Positions 8,938 through 19,361 of a DNA stretch of 64,000 nucleotides are shown one piece after another. The notes beneath the pieces were generated by a model. It was not told the DNA's origin. It worked only from the letters and a program-made list of their open reading frames with translations, and did not search any database. Every line of letters begins with the position of its first letter. The first letter of the stretch is position 1. The position numbers and the translations under genes were made by a program. Origin of the DNA: Gillisia sp. UBA3175 (GTDB taxonomy: Bacteria; Bacteroidota; Bacteroidia; Flavobacteriales; Flavobacteriaceae); NCBI GenBank assembly GCA_002364325.1, contig DEXV01000003.1:1031229-1095228 (forward strand), read 5' to 3'.

Positions 8938-9393
8938 TTATTTTTTTGTTGGAACCATATAAACAGGCACTTTAGAATTCTTTAATATACTCGAGGCTAC
9001 ATCTCCAATAAATATCTTTTCTAAGATACTGTGGCTATGTGTTCCCAGTACTATCACATCTGCTCTCCAGCTTTTTGCATATTCAAGAATTACATCTGCG
9101 GTACTTCCTTCTTGGATTTGAGTTGTTATTGTTTCGTCACCCAAATGTTCTTTAACGGTTTTCAGAAAATTCTCAGACACTTTCATCATTTCTTGAGACA
9201 TATTTAAATCTATCTCTGTATCAAAACCATCGTAACCCATAAAAGTTGGATACTGAACTCCGTAATATTGAACATCTGCAATTACATGTAATAAACATAC
9301 TTCAGCATCTAAATTTTTAGCTAATTGATAACCCATGTCAGCTACCATTTCTGAAGTAGGATTGTAATCTATACATATAAGTACTTTTTTCAT
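8938..9393 (-). CDS. Universal stress protein (UspA family)
   Basis: The 151-aa protein is a single UspA domain: it starts VLICIDYNPTSE, has the central ADVIVLGTHSH segment and ends with the strand KVPVYMVP. The ATP-binding consensus G-x2-G-x9-G-S/T is only partly kept: the segment is GTHS...IGD, with Ser for the second Gly and Asp for the final Ser/Thr. ATP binding is therefore uncertain. It is cytoplasmic. Divergent from the four-helix-bundle gene at 9647, with a 253-bp AT-rich gap in which I see no gene. Confidence 0.92.
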   Translation of the reverse strand: MKKVLICIDYNPTSEMVADMGYQLAKNLDAEVCLLHVIADVQYYGVQYPTFMGYDGFDTEIDLNMSQEMMKVSENFLKTVKEHLGDETITTQIQEGSTADVILEYAKSWRADVIVLGTHSHSILEKIFIGDVASSILKNSKVPVYMVPTKK

Positions 9394-9646
9394 AATTTCA
9401 AGTATTGAGTTATCTAAAAGCTATTTTATAATTTCAATATAGCTTTTACTAATTTCGCTATAAAATCATTCATTTATTAAATTTTGATAATTTATTTTCA
9501 CAATAGAATAATTTTATTAAATTAAAATTAAGTTTTAAGTATCATTAACATCTTTTGTTAAACCCATCCAAAATATGATATTCGTTAGTTCTTATCTAAG
9601 CCTATCACTGTATATTTATATAAAATACGACCAAAATAATTAAAAT

Positions 9647-10129
9647 ATGAAAACTACAAGAGAAGAAGCAAGAGAGGAAAGTCATCATGAAGCTGTAAAA
9701 AGTCTTAACGAACTCCTTGAAAAAAATTATGATGCGGAAAAAGGGTTTAAAAAAGCATTAGAAGATGTGAAAAACCCTAGTTTAAAAAAATTCTTTAAAA
9801 ATCAAGCAATAATTAGAAGTAGATTTAAAACTGAAATTGAAAAAGAGCTTCATGATCTTAATGCTCATCCAAAAGTTAAAGAAGGTAGTACTACGGGAAG
9901 TTTACACCGTACTTGGATAGATATAAAAACTGCACTTACCGGAAATGATGATGAATCTGTTCTGGAAGAATGTATTAGAGGAGAAAAAGCTAGTGCTAAA
10001 GAATATGAGGAAAAATTAAGCAAAGGTCATTTTCCTCCAAAAGTAAAAACAATTCTAACCAGCCAATTACATGAAATTAAGAATACAATTTCCACTGTTA
10101 AAAGAATGGAAGATATTGCAGATGATTAG
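9647..10129 (+). CDS. PA2169-like four-helix-bundle protein (DUF2383)
   Basis: This 160-aa, mostly helical and charged protein matches the PA2169/DUF2383 family: SLNELLEKNYDAEKGFKKALEDV at the start of the bundle and a later helix VLEECIRGEKASAKEYEEKL. Members adopt a ferritin-like fold and accompany stress genes, but no reaction is established. There is no signal peptide. A strong terminator follows 16 bp after the stop. The neighbouring UspA and DUF1622 genes, read in the opposite direction, suggest a small stress-response cluster. Confidence 0.85.
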   Translation: MKTTREEAREESHHEAVKSLNELLEKNYDAEKGFKKALEDVKNPSLKKFFKNQAIIRSRFKTEIEKELHDLNAHPKVKEGSTTGSLHRTWIDIKTALTGNDDESVLEECIRGEKASAKEYEEKLSKGHFPPKVKTILTSQLHEIKNTISTVKRMEDIADD

Positions 10130-10144
10130 AAGGTAACTTTTTAT

Positions 10145-10183
10145 AAAAAAAATCCCGTAGTGATACTTCGGGATTTTTTTTTT
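10145..10183. terminator. Bidirectional intrinsic terminator
   Basis: The stem aaaaaatcccg / cgggatttttt, with an 11-nt loop, is flanked by an A-run on the left and a run of ten T on the right, so it can stop transcription from both sides. It separates the convergent four-helix-bundle gene (plus) and the secreted protein gene at 10201 (minus). Confidence 0.85.
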
Positions 10184-10200
10184 GCTATATAATATAGAAC

Positions 10201-10848
10201 CTAGGATTTTTCCTTAACAAAGATCACACTTGCCTTGGCTCCTGTAAGCAGGTTCCATTCGTTCGAGGTGATTAACTCTCCTTGATCTCCGTAAACCTTA
10301 AAAGCTGCTGTATTAGGCCCGGAGGATCCTTGGTTTAAAGCCTCTATTTCTATTGTATTTATTCCAATTTCCAGATTTACAAGAATAGGTGTATAATTTG
10401 CCTGAAGTTCTATAGACGACTCTACCATTTTTCCATTCACATATACTCTAACGCGGTCTCCATCTACAAACTGATAATCTCTGCATAGAATCTCTACATA
10501 ATTCCCACCAGTTTTAAAATCGCCTAACTTTTGGTCCTTTCTGTACTCTTCACTTATTCTTTTGTCCTCTGTCCATTTTTTTTCAATAAAATCCCCAGCT
10601 GTTAAAAGGTCATTTCCTGTCTTCATGCTAAAAGTCTCTTTTTCTTCTGAAGGCAAACTAGATGTTCTAATCTTCGATTTAAAAAATGGATTCGTAGATG
10701 TAGTTGAAGGAATTGTAGACTGTGTATTAGGAACAGGTAAGGAAGAATTACCCGCTTTCTCAATTGGAATTGATCTAGTAGGCGAATCTTGGGCATAACC
10801 TAAAGAAATACCTAGCCCAATCATTAAAATATTTAAATACGTTTTCAT
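10201..10848 (-). CDS. Secreted protein of unknown function, 215 aa
   Basis: A clear signal peptide is present (residues 1-19, cleavage near GYAQ-DS). Residues 20-75 are low-complexity and rich in Ser/Thr/Pro, suggesting a disordered linker. Residues about 100-215 are predicted beta-rich: GNYVEILCRDYQFVDGDRVRVYVNG followed by alternating strands reads like a small beta-sandwich, with a single Cys. No catalytic motif is visible. Similar short exported proteins occur in Flavobacteriaceae without an assigned role. It is monocistronic: a terminator follows, and the divergent upp gene starts 135 bp upstream. Confidence 0.75.
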   Translation of the reverse strand: MKTYLNILMIGLGISLGYAQDSPTRSIPIEKAGNSSLPVPNTQSTIPSTTSTNPFFKSKIRTSSLPSEEKETFSMKTGNDLLTAGDFIEKKWTEDKRISEEYRKDQKLGDFKTGGNYVEILCRDYQFVDGDRVRVYVNGKMVESSIELQANYTPILVNLEIGINTIEIEALNQGSSGPNTAAFKVYGDQGELITSNEWNLLTGAKASVIFVKEKS

Positions 10849-10983
10849 AGTATAAAATTACTGAACTATTTTGAATGAGGTAAGTATCAAAAATAAAACC
10901 ACAAATTTAGAAGGTTTCAATTTTATCGATTCTAAAACTAGCGTTAAAGAATATTCTACTTAAATTTATAAAAAAATCCATCT

Positions 10984-11640
10984 ATGCAAGTAATAAATCT
11001 AGGCGAACAACAATCCATTCTCAATAAATTTATTTCAGAATTAAGAGATGTATCGGTACAATCTGACAGAATGAGATTCCGACGAAATATTGAAAGGATT
11101 GGTGAAGTTTTAGGTTATGAGTTAAGTAAATCGCTTTCCTATAATAATGTAGATGTTAAAACACCTTTAGGGATCTCCAAATGCAATATTCCAGAAGAAG
11201 ATGTTGTTATTTGTTCTATTCTTAGAGCAGGTTTGCCATTACACCAAGGTTTACTAAATTATTTTGATGGAGCCGAAAATACTTTTATTTCTGCCTATAG
11301 ACATCAAATCTCTGAAACCGATTTTGAGATAAAAGTAGAATATTTAGCATCTCCATCTTTAGAAAATAAGGTGTTGATTTTAGCAGATCCCATGTTGGCA
11401 ACTGGACGTTCTTTTGTGAATGTCTACAATGCTTTAAAAACTATGGGAACTCCTAAGCAAATTCATTTAGCATCTGTAATTGGCTCTAAGCAAGGAGTTA
11501 CACATATAGCTGAACATTTCCCTGAAAGAACCAAACTATGGATTGCCACCGTAGATAAAGAATTAAATGATAAAGGATATATTGTTCCAGGCTTAGGGGA
11601 TGCAGGAGATCTAGCTTATGGAATCAAACTTCAGCACTAA
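10984..11640 (+). CDS. upp: Uracil phosphoribosyltransferase
   Basis: Upp converts uracil and PRPP to UMP in pyrimidine salvage. The 218-aa length is normal. The PRPP-binding loop is VLILADPMLATGRS, the substrate-binding segment is ICSILRAGLP, and the C-terminal uracil-binding motif is GDAGDLAYG, all diagnostic. It is cytoplasmic. The gene is convergent with tamL and their stop codons overlap by 4 bp, so the 3' ends share sequence. It carries its own promoter region of about 135 bp. Confidence 0.96.
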   Translation: MQVINLGEQQSILNKFISELRDVSVQSDRMRFRRNIERIGEVLGYELSKSLSYNNVDVKTPLGISKCNIPEEDVVICSILRAGLPLHQGLLNYFDGAENTFISAYRHQISETDFEIKVEYLASPSLENKVLILADPMLATGRSFVNVYNALKTMGTPKQIHLASVIGSKQGVTHIAEHFPERTKLWIATVDKELNDKGYIVPGLGDAGDLAYGIKLQH

Positions 11641-13946
11641 AAAGGATATCCAATTGCAAAATTGAGTACTGGATTTTGATAATCGAAATTAAAGTTCTTA
11701 CCATCTGTAGGTCTTTTAACCGCAGCTGCAAGATCAAACCTAATTACAAAACTTTGTATATCTATTCTTAGGCCGGCTCCTACTCCTACCCCCAATTCAT
11801 TTATAAAATTACTGCTGAATTTTCCTCCTTCCAAGGAATCGTTGGTGTTCCAAACATTTCCCGCATCGGCAAATAATGCCCCTTTAAAGAATGAATAAAT
11901 TGGAAAACGATATTCTACATTAGCTTCCAATCTAATATTCCCAGTCTGCTCGAAATAGGAATTGCTTTCGTTTAAATCTTCAGGAACATAGGTTCCAGGT
12001 CCCAAAGATCTTGTTTTAAAAGCACGAACGCTATAAGGCCCTCCCGAGAAATATTGTCTGGAGTATGGAATGAATTCAGAATTCCCATAAGGAAGTCCCA
12101 AACCTGCGAATATTCTAGTAGCGATCTTTTGTTCCTTTGCAAAGTTAAAGTGATATCTAAGATCTACATCTGCCTTTGCGTATTGTGCAAATTCCAATCC
12201 GGCAAACTTTTTTGGCGAACCATCCTCTACACTAGAGCTTATAAGATCTAAAGTATTTCCTGCGATATCTAAATTGAAGGTTGTAAAAAATTGGTGGGTT
12301 TTGGCAACATTCACCATTTCATTATATGTAAACGTATAAGTAAGTCCAGCGATAAATTGCTGATCGAAACTAGTTTGTAAGAAAGGATTCGCAGTTAAGA
12401 TATCTTTAAATGCTTGAGTGGAATTAGCAAGTTTTACATAGTTAACAGAGATAGGATTAAATTCATGGGTAACATATTTATTTGCATTCCAGAAATATCC
12501 GAAGCTTCCATAAAATGAGATAAGACTAAATAGATTAGTTCTTGTCAAATAATCTGCACCTATGCTAAGCTTAGTCTTTGGAATAGCATATTTAAAGAAA
12601 TCTTTACTAACGCTTATAGGAAAAAGCAATCTCGGATAAATTAGATCTGCTCCAACTCCAAATTCTAAACTATTAAAACCGTTCTGACTTCCTCCTTTAG
12701 ATAGCTGAAATTCATATCCAAATTTTCCTGTAAGATTTAGGATCTCGCCACCTTTAAAAAGGTTTCGGTTCGAATAGGTTAAAGCTAAATTTGGACCAGC
12801 AAAATTATTAGATTTTGTCACCGCCTGTAATTCTACTCTAATGGCTCTTTTGTTTAAAGGAGATAAAAAGATATTAGCCTCCAAAATCCCTAGGCTATCT
12901 GTGGAAAGAGAATCTATCTCATCATACCTAATATTTACAAACTTATAAGCCCCAATAGTGGATAAACGTCTACTTGTAGCGCTAGAAAGACTTGGGCTAA
13001 AATATTGGCCTTCTTCCAATAATATAAACGGATCTAATCTTTTTGGTTTAAAATATTCTTCATCTTGGATAAAATATTTTTCGGCATAACGAATGGTATC
13101 CTTCCGTATAGAATCGTTACCTATCACATAATTAGGATGGATATTTACCTTTGTTATCTTATAAGGAATAATCGTACTCTGTGGAACATCTTTTTTTAAT
13201 CTTAAAAAGAGATCAAATCTTTTATTCGCATATTGATTTGTATCTGCTTCAAAGATCAAAAGACCAGGACTAAAATTATAATATCCCTTTTTCTTAAGAT
13301 CGAATTCTATTCGCTGTCTTTCTACTTTCAGTTTAGAAAGATCAAATCGCATTCCCTTATTTATTTTGGTCTCAGAAAGTCCTGCAGCGATATCATTATA
13401 GACCAATGAACTATCTGAATCTATTTTATATTGCTCCAGTAAATAAGGCTGTGCCAGCCTGATGGTGTAATCAACAGTAGCTTCCTTTTGCACCGTATCT
13501 TCTTCTACTCTGGAGGTAACTTCACTAAAGAAAAAACCTCTATTTTCCAATCTATTTAAAAGCAAGTTTTCTGTTTGAGATTGATCTATTCTTGTGGAAT
13601 AAACAGGTTCCTCACCCAGCTTTTTATTTAAAAATTTATTGATGAATCCGGGGTTTTCTTTTTGTGCTTTGTAATAAAAATAAAGTCCCGGGCGCATCCC
13701 TAAGAATTCTTTATTTTTCACAGGTTTCAAAACTGAATTCAGTTCTAGTTTTAGTTCTTCCAGATCCTTAATAGTATCTATCTCTGCATTGAATTCAATT
13801 TCTGCTCCTCCATATAAGAGCTTATCTTCTGGAATAAATTTTTCTATACTACAACTAGTGATCGAGCTTATTATAAGTGCCAGACCTACAACTCTAAGAA
13901 TCGTTCGTGCAGTAGAATAGCTATTAAATATGTTATTTCTCCTCAT
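11637..13946 (-). CDS. tamL: Omp85-family outer-membrane lipoprotein, TamA-like (TamL)
   Basis: This 769-aa protein has a lipoprotein signal: a hydrophobic stretch ending SITSC, with the lipidated Cys near residue 32, typical of the Bacteroidota lipoprotein form TamL. Residues about 40-400 hold POTRA-like repeats (for example TVDYTIRLAQPYLL and KITKVNIHPN). From about residue 400 to the end is a 16-stranded beta barrel with the Omp85 motif around residue 655 (FSGGPYSVRAF) and a terminal aromatic residue (GYPF). TamL works with TamB in moving proteins or lipids to the outer membrane. It overlaps the end of tamB by 14 bp, so it is translated as the second gene of a tamB-tamL operon. Confidence 0.92.
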   Translation of the reverse strand: MRRNNIFNSYSTARTILRVVGLALIISSITSCSIEKFIPEDKLLYGGAEIEFNAEIDTIKDLEELKLELNSVLKPVKNKEFLGMRPGLYFYYKAQKENPGFINKFLNKKLGEEPVYSTRIDQSQTENLLLNRLENRGFFFSEVTSRVEEDTVQKEATVDYTIRLAQPYLLEQYKIDSDSSLVYNDIAAGLSETKINKGMRFDLSKLKVERQRIEFDLKKKGYYNFSPGLLIFEADTNQYANKRFDLFLRLKKDVPQSTIIPYKITKVNIHPNYVIGNDSIRKDTIRYAEKYFIQDEEYFKPKRLDPFILLEEGQYFSPSLSSATSRRLSTIGAYKFVNIRYDEIDSLSTDSLGILEANIFLSPLNKRAIRVELQAVTKSNNFAGPNLALTYSNRNLFKGGEILNLTGKFGYEFQLSKGGSQNGFNSLEFGVGADLIYPRLLFPISVSKDFFKYAIPKTKLSIGADYLTRTNLFSLISFYGSFGYFWNANKYVTHEFNPISVNYVKLANSTQAFKDILTANPFLQTSFDQQFIAGLTYTFTYNEMVNVAKTHQFFTTFNLDIAGNTLDLISSSVEDGSPKKFAGLEFAQYAKADVDLRYHFNFAKEQKIATRIFAGLGLPYGNSEFIPYSRQYFSGGPYSVRAFKTRSLGPGTYVPEDLNESNSYFEQTGNIRLEANVEYRFPIYSFFKGALFADAGNVWNTNDSLEGGKFSSNFINELGVGVGAGLRIDIQSFVIRFDLAAAVKRPTDGKNFNFDYQNPVLNFAIGYPF

Positions 13947-16900
13947 CTTTCTTAGCTTCTTCTATTAGTGCTTTTTCAAACAACTCCTTGAATTTATTGA
14001 ATTCTTGGGTAAAAATAAGTGCTATACCACTTACTATTAATTGACCGTCGATTACATTGTCGAATCTATTCATTCTAAAAGCCTTCAACCTATATCTTCC
14101 GTTCTCTGTTAGTAAATATTCCAAACTCACATTTCCAACAACAGGATTACTTTGCCCCGGTGTTTGATCACTACCCTGAATATCCAGATTACTTCCAACC
14201 CTTACTATTAACCTGTCATCCAACAATTTCTTTTGTGCTGCAATTTCCAGTTGCGTCCTCTCCTGAGGGTTTTCTCCTTGATAATCTGTAAAGCTATCCA
14301 ATCCAAAATCCAGTTCCAATCCAGATTTTCCTAATAATTTGCTCGAAAGCAAATTTAACTGATCTGAAAGGGCTTGATTTAGGTTATCTCTCGCAATAGT
14401 TGCTGTACCTCCACCACTCCCATCGCTACCCGATTCGGGGAAAAATTTATTTAATACTAATAATGAGAACACTTGTTTATTTAGTTCACCCTCCTGCTGA
14501 TTTAATTGTTGAACCCTGCCGTAAACTTGGCCTCCAATAGCGCCTTGTTCATCTTCCGGCATATCTAAATTAAAGGCAATCACGGGTTGCATAAGTTCTC
14601 CATCTACATTTAGATACACCAAGAAATCTAATTCTTGTCTAAATTTACTAGCAACAGATTGATCTGCTCCGGTAATTTGAGAAGCCATTAATCCACTTGC
14701 CGAGGTTTCAACTTTATAGACTGCACTTGCATCCAAATTAGCATCATAAGGATCTCCTGTCCAAGTGATAGAACTTCCATCTACAATTTCAAAGCGTCTT
14801 TTAACCAAATTATAAAGACTCATCTCATAATACCCATCGCTTAATTCTATTCTACCGGATAAGGTTGTTCTTCCATTTGGCAGAATGCTAAATAAAAGAT
14901 CTCCATCCCCAGAAGCCTGAATATTATCCCCTGTTTCCTGATCTATCACCATATTAAAAATAGCAGAATCTGTTATTGAAATATTGGCATTCACCTCGTA
15001 ACCAGAAATCACAACAGATTCCTCTTTAGTTTTTGTTAAAATATCATCTGGGTCTTCTCTATTAACAAAGATCACGATCCCATCTCGCTCCACAATATCC
15101 AATTCTGCCTCTGGAACGATATAAGTAATATTGGTGTCTGGCCCCACTTTAAGGTCTAGGTCTAATATTGGCAATAATAGGTCACCGGTTAATTTTGCCT
15201 TGGCATCAAAACTGGCAACTCCATAAAAAAGATCATTATCTTCTTTTGTTGAATTGAGCACTTTAAAATTATTTGCACTAAAATTTAGATCAAAACTTGG
15301 GTTTAAATAGGTTTCAGTTAAAATTGAACCATCCACAACAAAGCTATTTCGATTCTCATCCTGGATTTTAAAATCATCAAAATAGATCCCGGCATTATCC
15401 AACTTCAACAATTCATTTTCAATGAGAAAACTTGCATTTAAGGTTGAAACTTCAAATTGAGCATCGTTAAATTTAAACTCACCATTATATTGTGGCTCCA
15501 CGGTTGTGCCGCTAACGTTCATGTTTCCTGAAATAAATCCTTTTCCATTGGTGATCGCTCCACCAGTAAAACCATCTAATGCTACCAAGTTGAATTTATT
15601 AAGATCTAAATCAAGATCCAATTTTGCAGCGGTTTCATCTGCTAAATAATCTCCTGTAAGATCCATATCTACATTTCCATCTTTTATGGCGAGATTAAAA
15701 TCGTAGCTATTACTTCCTGTAGATTTCGCGTTAAGAGTTAATCTACCCAAGGGAGCCTTTAACACCTCAAGGTTTAAAATTTCAAGATCTGCTAGAATTC
15801 CTGTCTCTAAAAATGGTTCTTCTACTAGCAAATCACCACTTAGAATACCTTTTGCCAAATACTCATCCGGATTTAAATAACTTAAAAAGGTTTGCAAGGT
15901 GAAATTTTTGAAATTTACTCCAATATGCTCCTTTGCAATCCCAGGCTTATCTGAATAAAAATTTATAAGCTGATTCTCGTGAGAGAAAGTAAAATCTTTA
16001 AATTGGATTCTTTTTTCATCAAAAGATATTTCATTGGATGCGGGTATCGTCCAAGACTGATTGTTGAGAATTATATCTTCTGGAACTATATGTAGGTACA
16101 AAATATCGTTAGCTTCAGATATCTCTGTCTTCATATGTACTATTTGTTTTTTATCATCAAAAGAGGTGAAATCCATAAATAGTTTTCGGTTGGCAATCCT
16201 ACCATCCAAAAGTGTTTTTTTAATTCCCAAGGGACCGGCAGTAAGGGAATTTAGTCCAAAATCGAATTTAAGTTCGGAAGCATCAGAATCTACATTTAGG
16301 GAAAGACTGTCTATTTCTGTACCCCAAAAATCTATGTAAGGAATGTTTACAGAGCCAGCAAGAGTTCGTTCTTTTTCACTAAAATCCATCTTAATAGTAA
16401 TAGTGTCCATTTCTGCTAATCTGGTAACAAACACGTCGCTTAAAATTGGTGCGTCGATAAACTTCCCTCTTAAAACTACAGAAACAGGGTTCACTGCTGT
16501 GTCTCTAATTTTTTCGGGATGGAGATAACTTGTAAAATGAGTTTGTAATGAGGTTGCTAGATTTGCAGGGTTTGCATTGGATCTTAAAGTAAGATCCAGC
16601 ATCTTATTATTAATATCTACCGAAGTGGAATCTGGTAGAACGTAAGCTGAAATACCTACATTGCCAAGTAAATAGGATTCATTATCGTAAATAGCTAAGC
16701 CATCTTCAATTGAAGCATTTACTCTATAACTCTCCAAATTACCTTTAAATGAAGCGTTTATTTTTAGAGCACTAGTGATCTGTTTTTCGGTTAAGCCAAG
16801 TGCATTAAGATTTGCCCCCTTAACATTAAGGTTCAGATCTATTTGTGTGGCAATAGAATCTAAATTTACATATGCATTTAAGTCGATATTTAAATTTTCA

Positions 16901-18942
16901 TCTTTATAAATAGCAGTAATGGGTCCTTCCCCATCCAAAAACTCCCCATTTATCTTAAGATCTTTAATGTTGTAATTTTTTAAGGAAAGATCAGTAATAG
17001 TAGCATCCACATTCGCATTTAAATGATTAATATCTTTCCCCTTTCCGCTGGTTGTAATTTTAAGATCTAGAGTGCCTAGGTTTTCCATATCAAGCAATTT
17101 TCCGAGATCTAGCTTTACAGTTTCAAATTGGGCATTGAAAGAGATTTCATTTTCAAAATTAAAATCACCTATCATCTTCATATTCCCATTAGAAGTGGTT
17201 AAATAGGAATTGGTTTTCAATGAAGTAAGATCTCCAGAAAAACTTCCTTTTAAGGATACTGCATTGGGTATTTTAACTCCTAGATCTTCTTCCTTAACAA
17301 ATCGTTTTAAATCGTTTCGTGTAGATCTAAAATTTACATTACTGAAGTTATAACTTAGATTGTCTACATCCAACGGGTTAGAAATAGTTCCATTCGCATA
17401 TAGTGAAGTATTATTTCCCCAATTAACTGAAGCATTAGATACATTTAAGGAACTTCCAGAGCCATTCAAATTAAATTTTCCAGATAATTTTTTTTCACTT
17501 AATGCTTTTATATATTCATTTTTTTTCAATTCGGGCATATAAACGAACAGATCCTTTAAATCTGCTTCGAAATTGGAAAGCTCTGCTTTTAGATCAATTT
17601 CTTCGGGAGAATTAATAAGTTGAGTGATACTATTATAGTTGATAGCGGCATTCCCCTCTAATACGTTATCATTTAATTTTAGCTGAAGTCCGTCTAGTGT
17701 AAGTTCTGTATCTGTTACTTTTAGGTCTCCTTGAAGCTGTTTCAGATTTAAACCTGAACTTTCCTGAAATTCAAATTCCTGGATAACTGCACTGGCGGTT
17801 TCATCTTTTAAATAAACATCACTTGCTTCAAAATTAAGCTCTTTAATTGCAATCGCATTTGGATTATAAATACCCTCTTCAACTGAAGCGCCATCTACTA
17901 AATAAGTAAATTGATCTTCGTTAAATGTTACCTTGTTGATCTTTATCTTCCAATCTGGCCAGGAAAATTCTTCTATAGCCGCTTTTACATCTTTTGGAAC
18001 CTGCTCTACTTTTTCATCTGTTGTAGAGGTAACTTCAAGAACTATATTAGAATTGTTTAAAAGAAATTCATCTATTAAAATATCATTGCTTGCAAGATCC
18101 ATTTTTGGAATATCGGTTCTTAATAAGCCGATATCTAATTTTGTAGCCAATCCATCTGGAGTGGAACTGTAATAAGCAATTACATTCTCTATTTCTAAAT
18201 CCTCTAAGATAATATATGGTAAAGGCGAGGTTGGATCTTCTTCAGATTCTGGAAAAGGTTTGGTTTGAATGTAAACTATGGACGAATTTTTCAATCTGGC
18301 TTTGGAAATATTAAATTTCATATTTGCCATATCTGTCTCTTCCATCTCCAACTGAAGCTGTTCCAATTGCAAATTAGCTTCGATCCCTCCAACCTTATCT
18401 TCAAAAGAAATTTTGAAATCCTTAAAATTAAAATCGCCTAGTTTTAAATTTAAAGGTTTAGAAATAGTTGAAGTATCTACAACGGTGCTATCTGAAGTGG
18501 TGAAAGCATCTACCAAGAACTGATAATTAAAACCTTGAATAGAATCTTTGCGGTAAATATTGGCCTTTAATCCGTCCCAGTCTAAAGAGTTCACTACATA
18601 ACCGCTTCCTTTAATGATAGGTATTAAAGGAATATCGGCCTCAAGGGATCTAGAATATATTAAGGTGTCGCCATTCTTATCCTCCAAATAAAGACCTTCT
18701 AATTGAAGGTCGCCGGAAAAAGTGATGAAAGCTTTATCTAAACTTACTGTAGTATTTGTTTTATCTGAAATATAGGAAACAACCTTGTTCACTATTATTC
18801 CTTGTCCCCATGGACTTCGAATAAAAAGAATAAGTAGAATTATAAATATGAGCAGTCCTAATAAAATTTTACCTAAAATTTTAAGGTACTTAATACTCTT
18901 GGATTTATCTGTTTTCAAATTATAGAGGGAACTAGCTAACAA
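13933..18942 (-). CDS. tamB: TamB/YtfN-type translocation and assembly module protein
   Basis: A single N-terminal membrane helix (residues about 20-42) is followed by more than 1,500 residues of repeating beta strands, the AsmA/TamB bridge structure, and the C-terminal DUF490 domain (residues about 1280-1640), which contains YEMSLYNLVKRRFEIVDG and GEL/QPV strands typical of the family. Length 1,669 aa is usual. It spans the periplasm and links to TamL, likely as a lipid-transport groove. There is no ATG near the start: the frame begins with TTG at 18942, and a second TTG at residue 9 (giving MKTDKSKSIK...) looks at least as natural. The gene ends inside tamL. The usual divergent partner tsaD is not here. 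Confidence 0.95.
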   Translation of the reverse strand: MLASSLYNLKTDKSKSIKYLKILGKILLGLLIFIILLILFIRSPWGQGIIVNKVVSYISDKTNTTVSLDKAFITFSGDLQLEGLYLEDKNGDTLIYSRSLEADIPLIPIIKGSGYVVNSLDWDGLKANIYRKDSIQGFNYQFLVDAFTTSDSTVVDTSTISKPLNLKLGDFNFKDFKISFEDKVGGIEANLQLEQLQLEMEETDMANMKFNISKARLKNSSIVYIQTKPFPESEEDPTSPLPYIILEDLEIENVIAYYSSTPDGLATKLDIGLLRTDIPKMDLASNDILIDEFLLNNSNIVLEVTSTTDEKVEQVPKDVKAAIEEFSWPDWKIKINKVTFNEDQFTYLVDGASVEEGIYNPNAIAIKELNFEASDVYLKDETASAVIQEFEFQESSGLNLKQLQGDLKVTDTELTLDGLQLKLNDNVLEGNAAINYNSITQLINSPEEIDLKAELSNFEADLKDLFVYMPELKKNEYIKALSEKKLSGKFNLNGSGSSLNVSNASVNWGNNTSLYANGTISNPLDVDNLSYNFSNVNFRSTRNDLKRFVKEEDLGVKIPNAVSLKGSFSGDLTSLKTNSYLTTSNGNMKMIGDFNFENEISFNAQFETVKLDLGKLLDMENLGTLDLKITTSGKGKDINHLNANVDATITDLSLKNYNIKDLKINGEFLDGEGPITAIYKDENLNIDLNAYVNLDSIATQIDLNLNVKGANLNALGLTEKQITSALKINASFKGNLESYRVNASIEDGLAIYDNESYLLGNVGISAYVLPDSTSVDINNKMLDLTLRSNANPANLATSLQTHFTSYLHPEKIRDTAVNPVSVVLRGKFIDAPILSDVFVTRLAEMDTITIKMDFSEKERTLAGSVNIPYIDFWGTEIDSLSLNVDSDASELKFDFGLNSLTAGPLGIKKTLLDGRIANRKLFMDFTSFDDKKQIVHMKTEISEANDILYLHIVPEDIILNNQSWTIPASNEISFDEKRIQFKDFTFSHENQLINFYSDKPGIAKEHIGVNFKNFTLQTFLSYLNPDEYLAKGILSGDLLVEEPFLETGILADLEILNLEVLKAPLGRLTLNAKSTGSNSYDFNLAIKDGNVDMDLTGDYLADETAAKLDLDLDLNKFNLVALDGFTGGAITNGKGFISGNMNVSGTTVEPQYNGEFKFNDAQFEVSTLNASFLIENELLKLDNAGIYFDDFKIQDENRNSFVVDGSILTETYLNPSFDLNFSANNFKVLNSTKEDNDLFYGVASFDAKAKLTGDLLLPILDLDLKVGPDTNITYIVPEAELDIVERDGIVIFVNREDPDDILTKTKEESVVISGYEVNANISITDSAIFNMVIDQETGDNIQASGDGDLLFSILPNGRTTLSGRIELSDGYYEMSLYNLVKRRFEIVDGSSITWTGDPYDANLDASAVYKVETSASGLMASQITGADQSVASKFRQELDFLVYLNVDGELMQPVIAFNLDMPEDEQGAIGGQVYGRVQQLNQQEGELNKQVFSLLVLNKFFPESGSDGSGGGTATIARDNLNQALSDQLNLLSSKLLGKSGLELDFGLDSFTDYQGENPQERTQLEIAAQKKLLDDRLIVRVGSNLDIQGSDQTPGQSNPVVGNVSLEYLLTENGRYRLKAFRMNRFDNVIDGQLIVSGIALIFTQEFNKFKELFEKALIEEAKKDEEK

Positions 18943-19361
18943 ATTTATTGTAAAGAATTCTTTTAAAGAAGCTAATAAAGAAGTAATTATAACTGAAATT
19001 AATAAACTTCTGTTAATGAAACTAGTGTTATTTCAAATATAACGTTGAGTTTTTTCCTAGACCTGTGGCGTAAATTCCCACTTTATTAAATAATTCCACA
19101 GAAATAACCATTTGAATATTCTAAAAAGTATTTTGAACGGATTTTGTTATGGAGGCTATTGGTAGATGAAAACAGTCACTTAGATCACTGTTTACTAATA
19201 ATTTATAGTAATATATATATATTTTCTAAACTCAATTTTATAAATTAAAGATATAAATTAATTGAAATGGCATTGAAATAGTAACAACGGTAGTAAGGTC
19301 TTAGTAAAAATTAGAATTTAATATTATAAAAACATGTAGACCTTTTAACTAAAACTTCAAT
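18943..19361. other. 419-bp intergenic region between tamB and the OmpA lipoprotein gene
   Basis: The gap separates two divergent genes and must hold both promoters. It is very AT-rich and includes a run of TA repeats near 19211-19222. I see no open frame with coding character and no RNA gene. A TATATTTG box on the minus strand is listed separately. Confidence 0.6.
19034..19041 (-). promoter_or_regulatory. Possible -7 box for tamB
   Basis: On the minus strand the sequence reads TATATTTG, fitting the Bacteroidota -7 element TAnnTTTG, about 92 bp upstream of the tamB TTG. No TTG is found at the expected -33 spacing, so this is weak. Confidence 0.3.
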
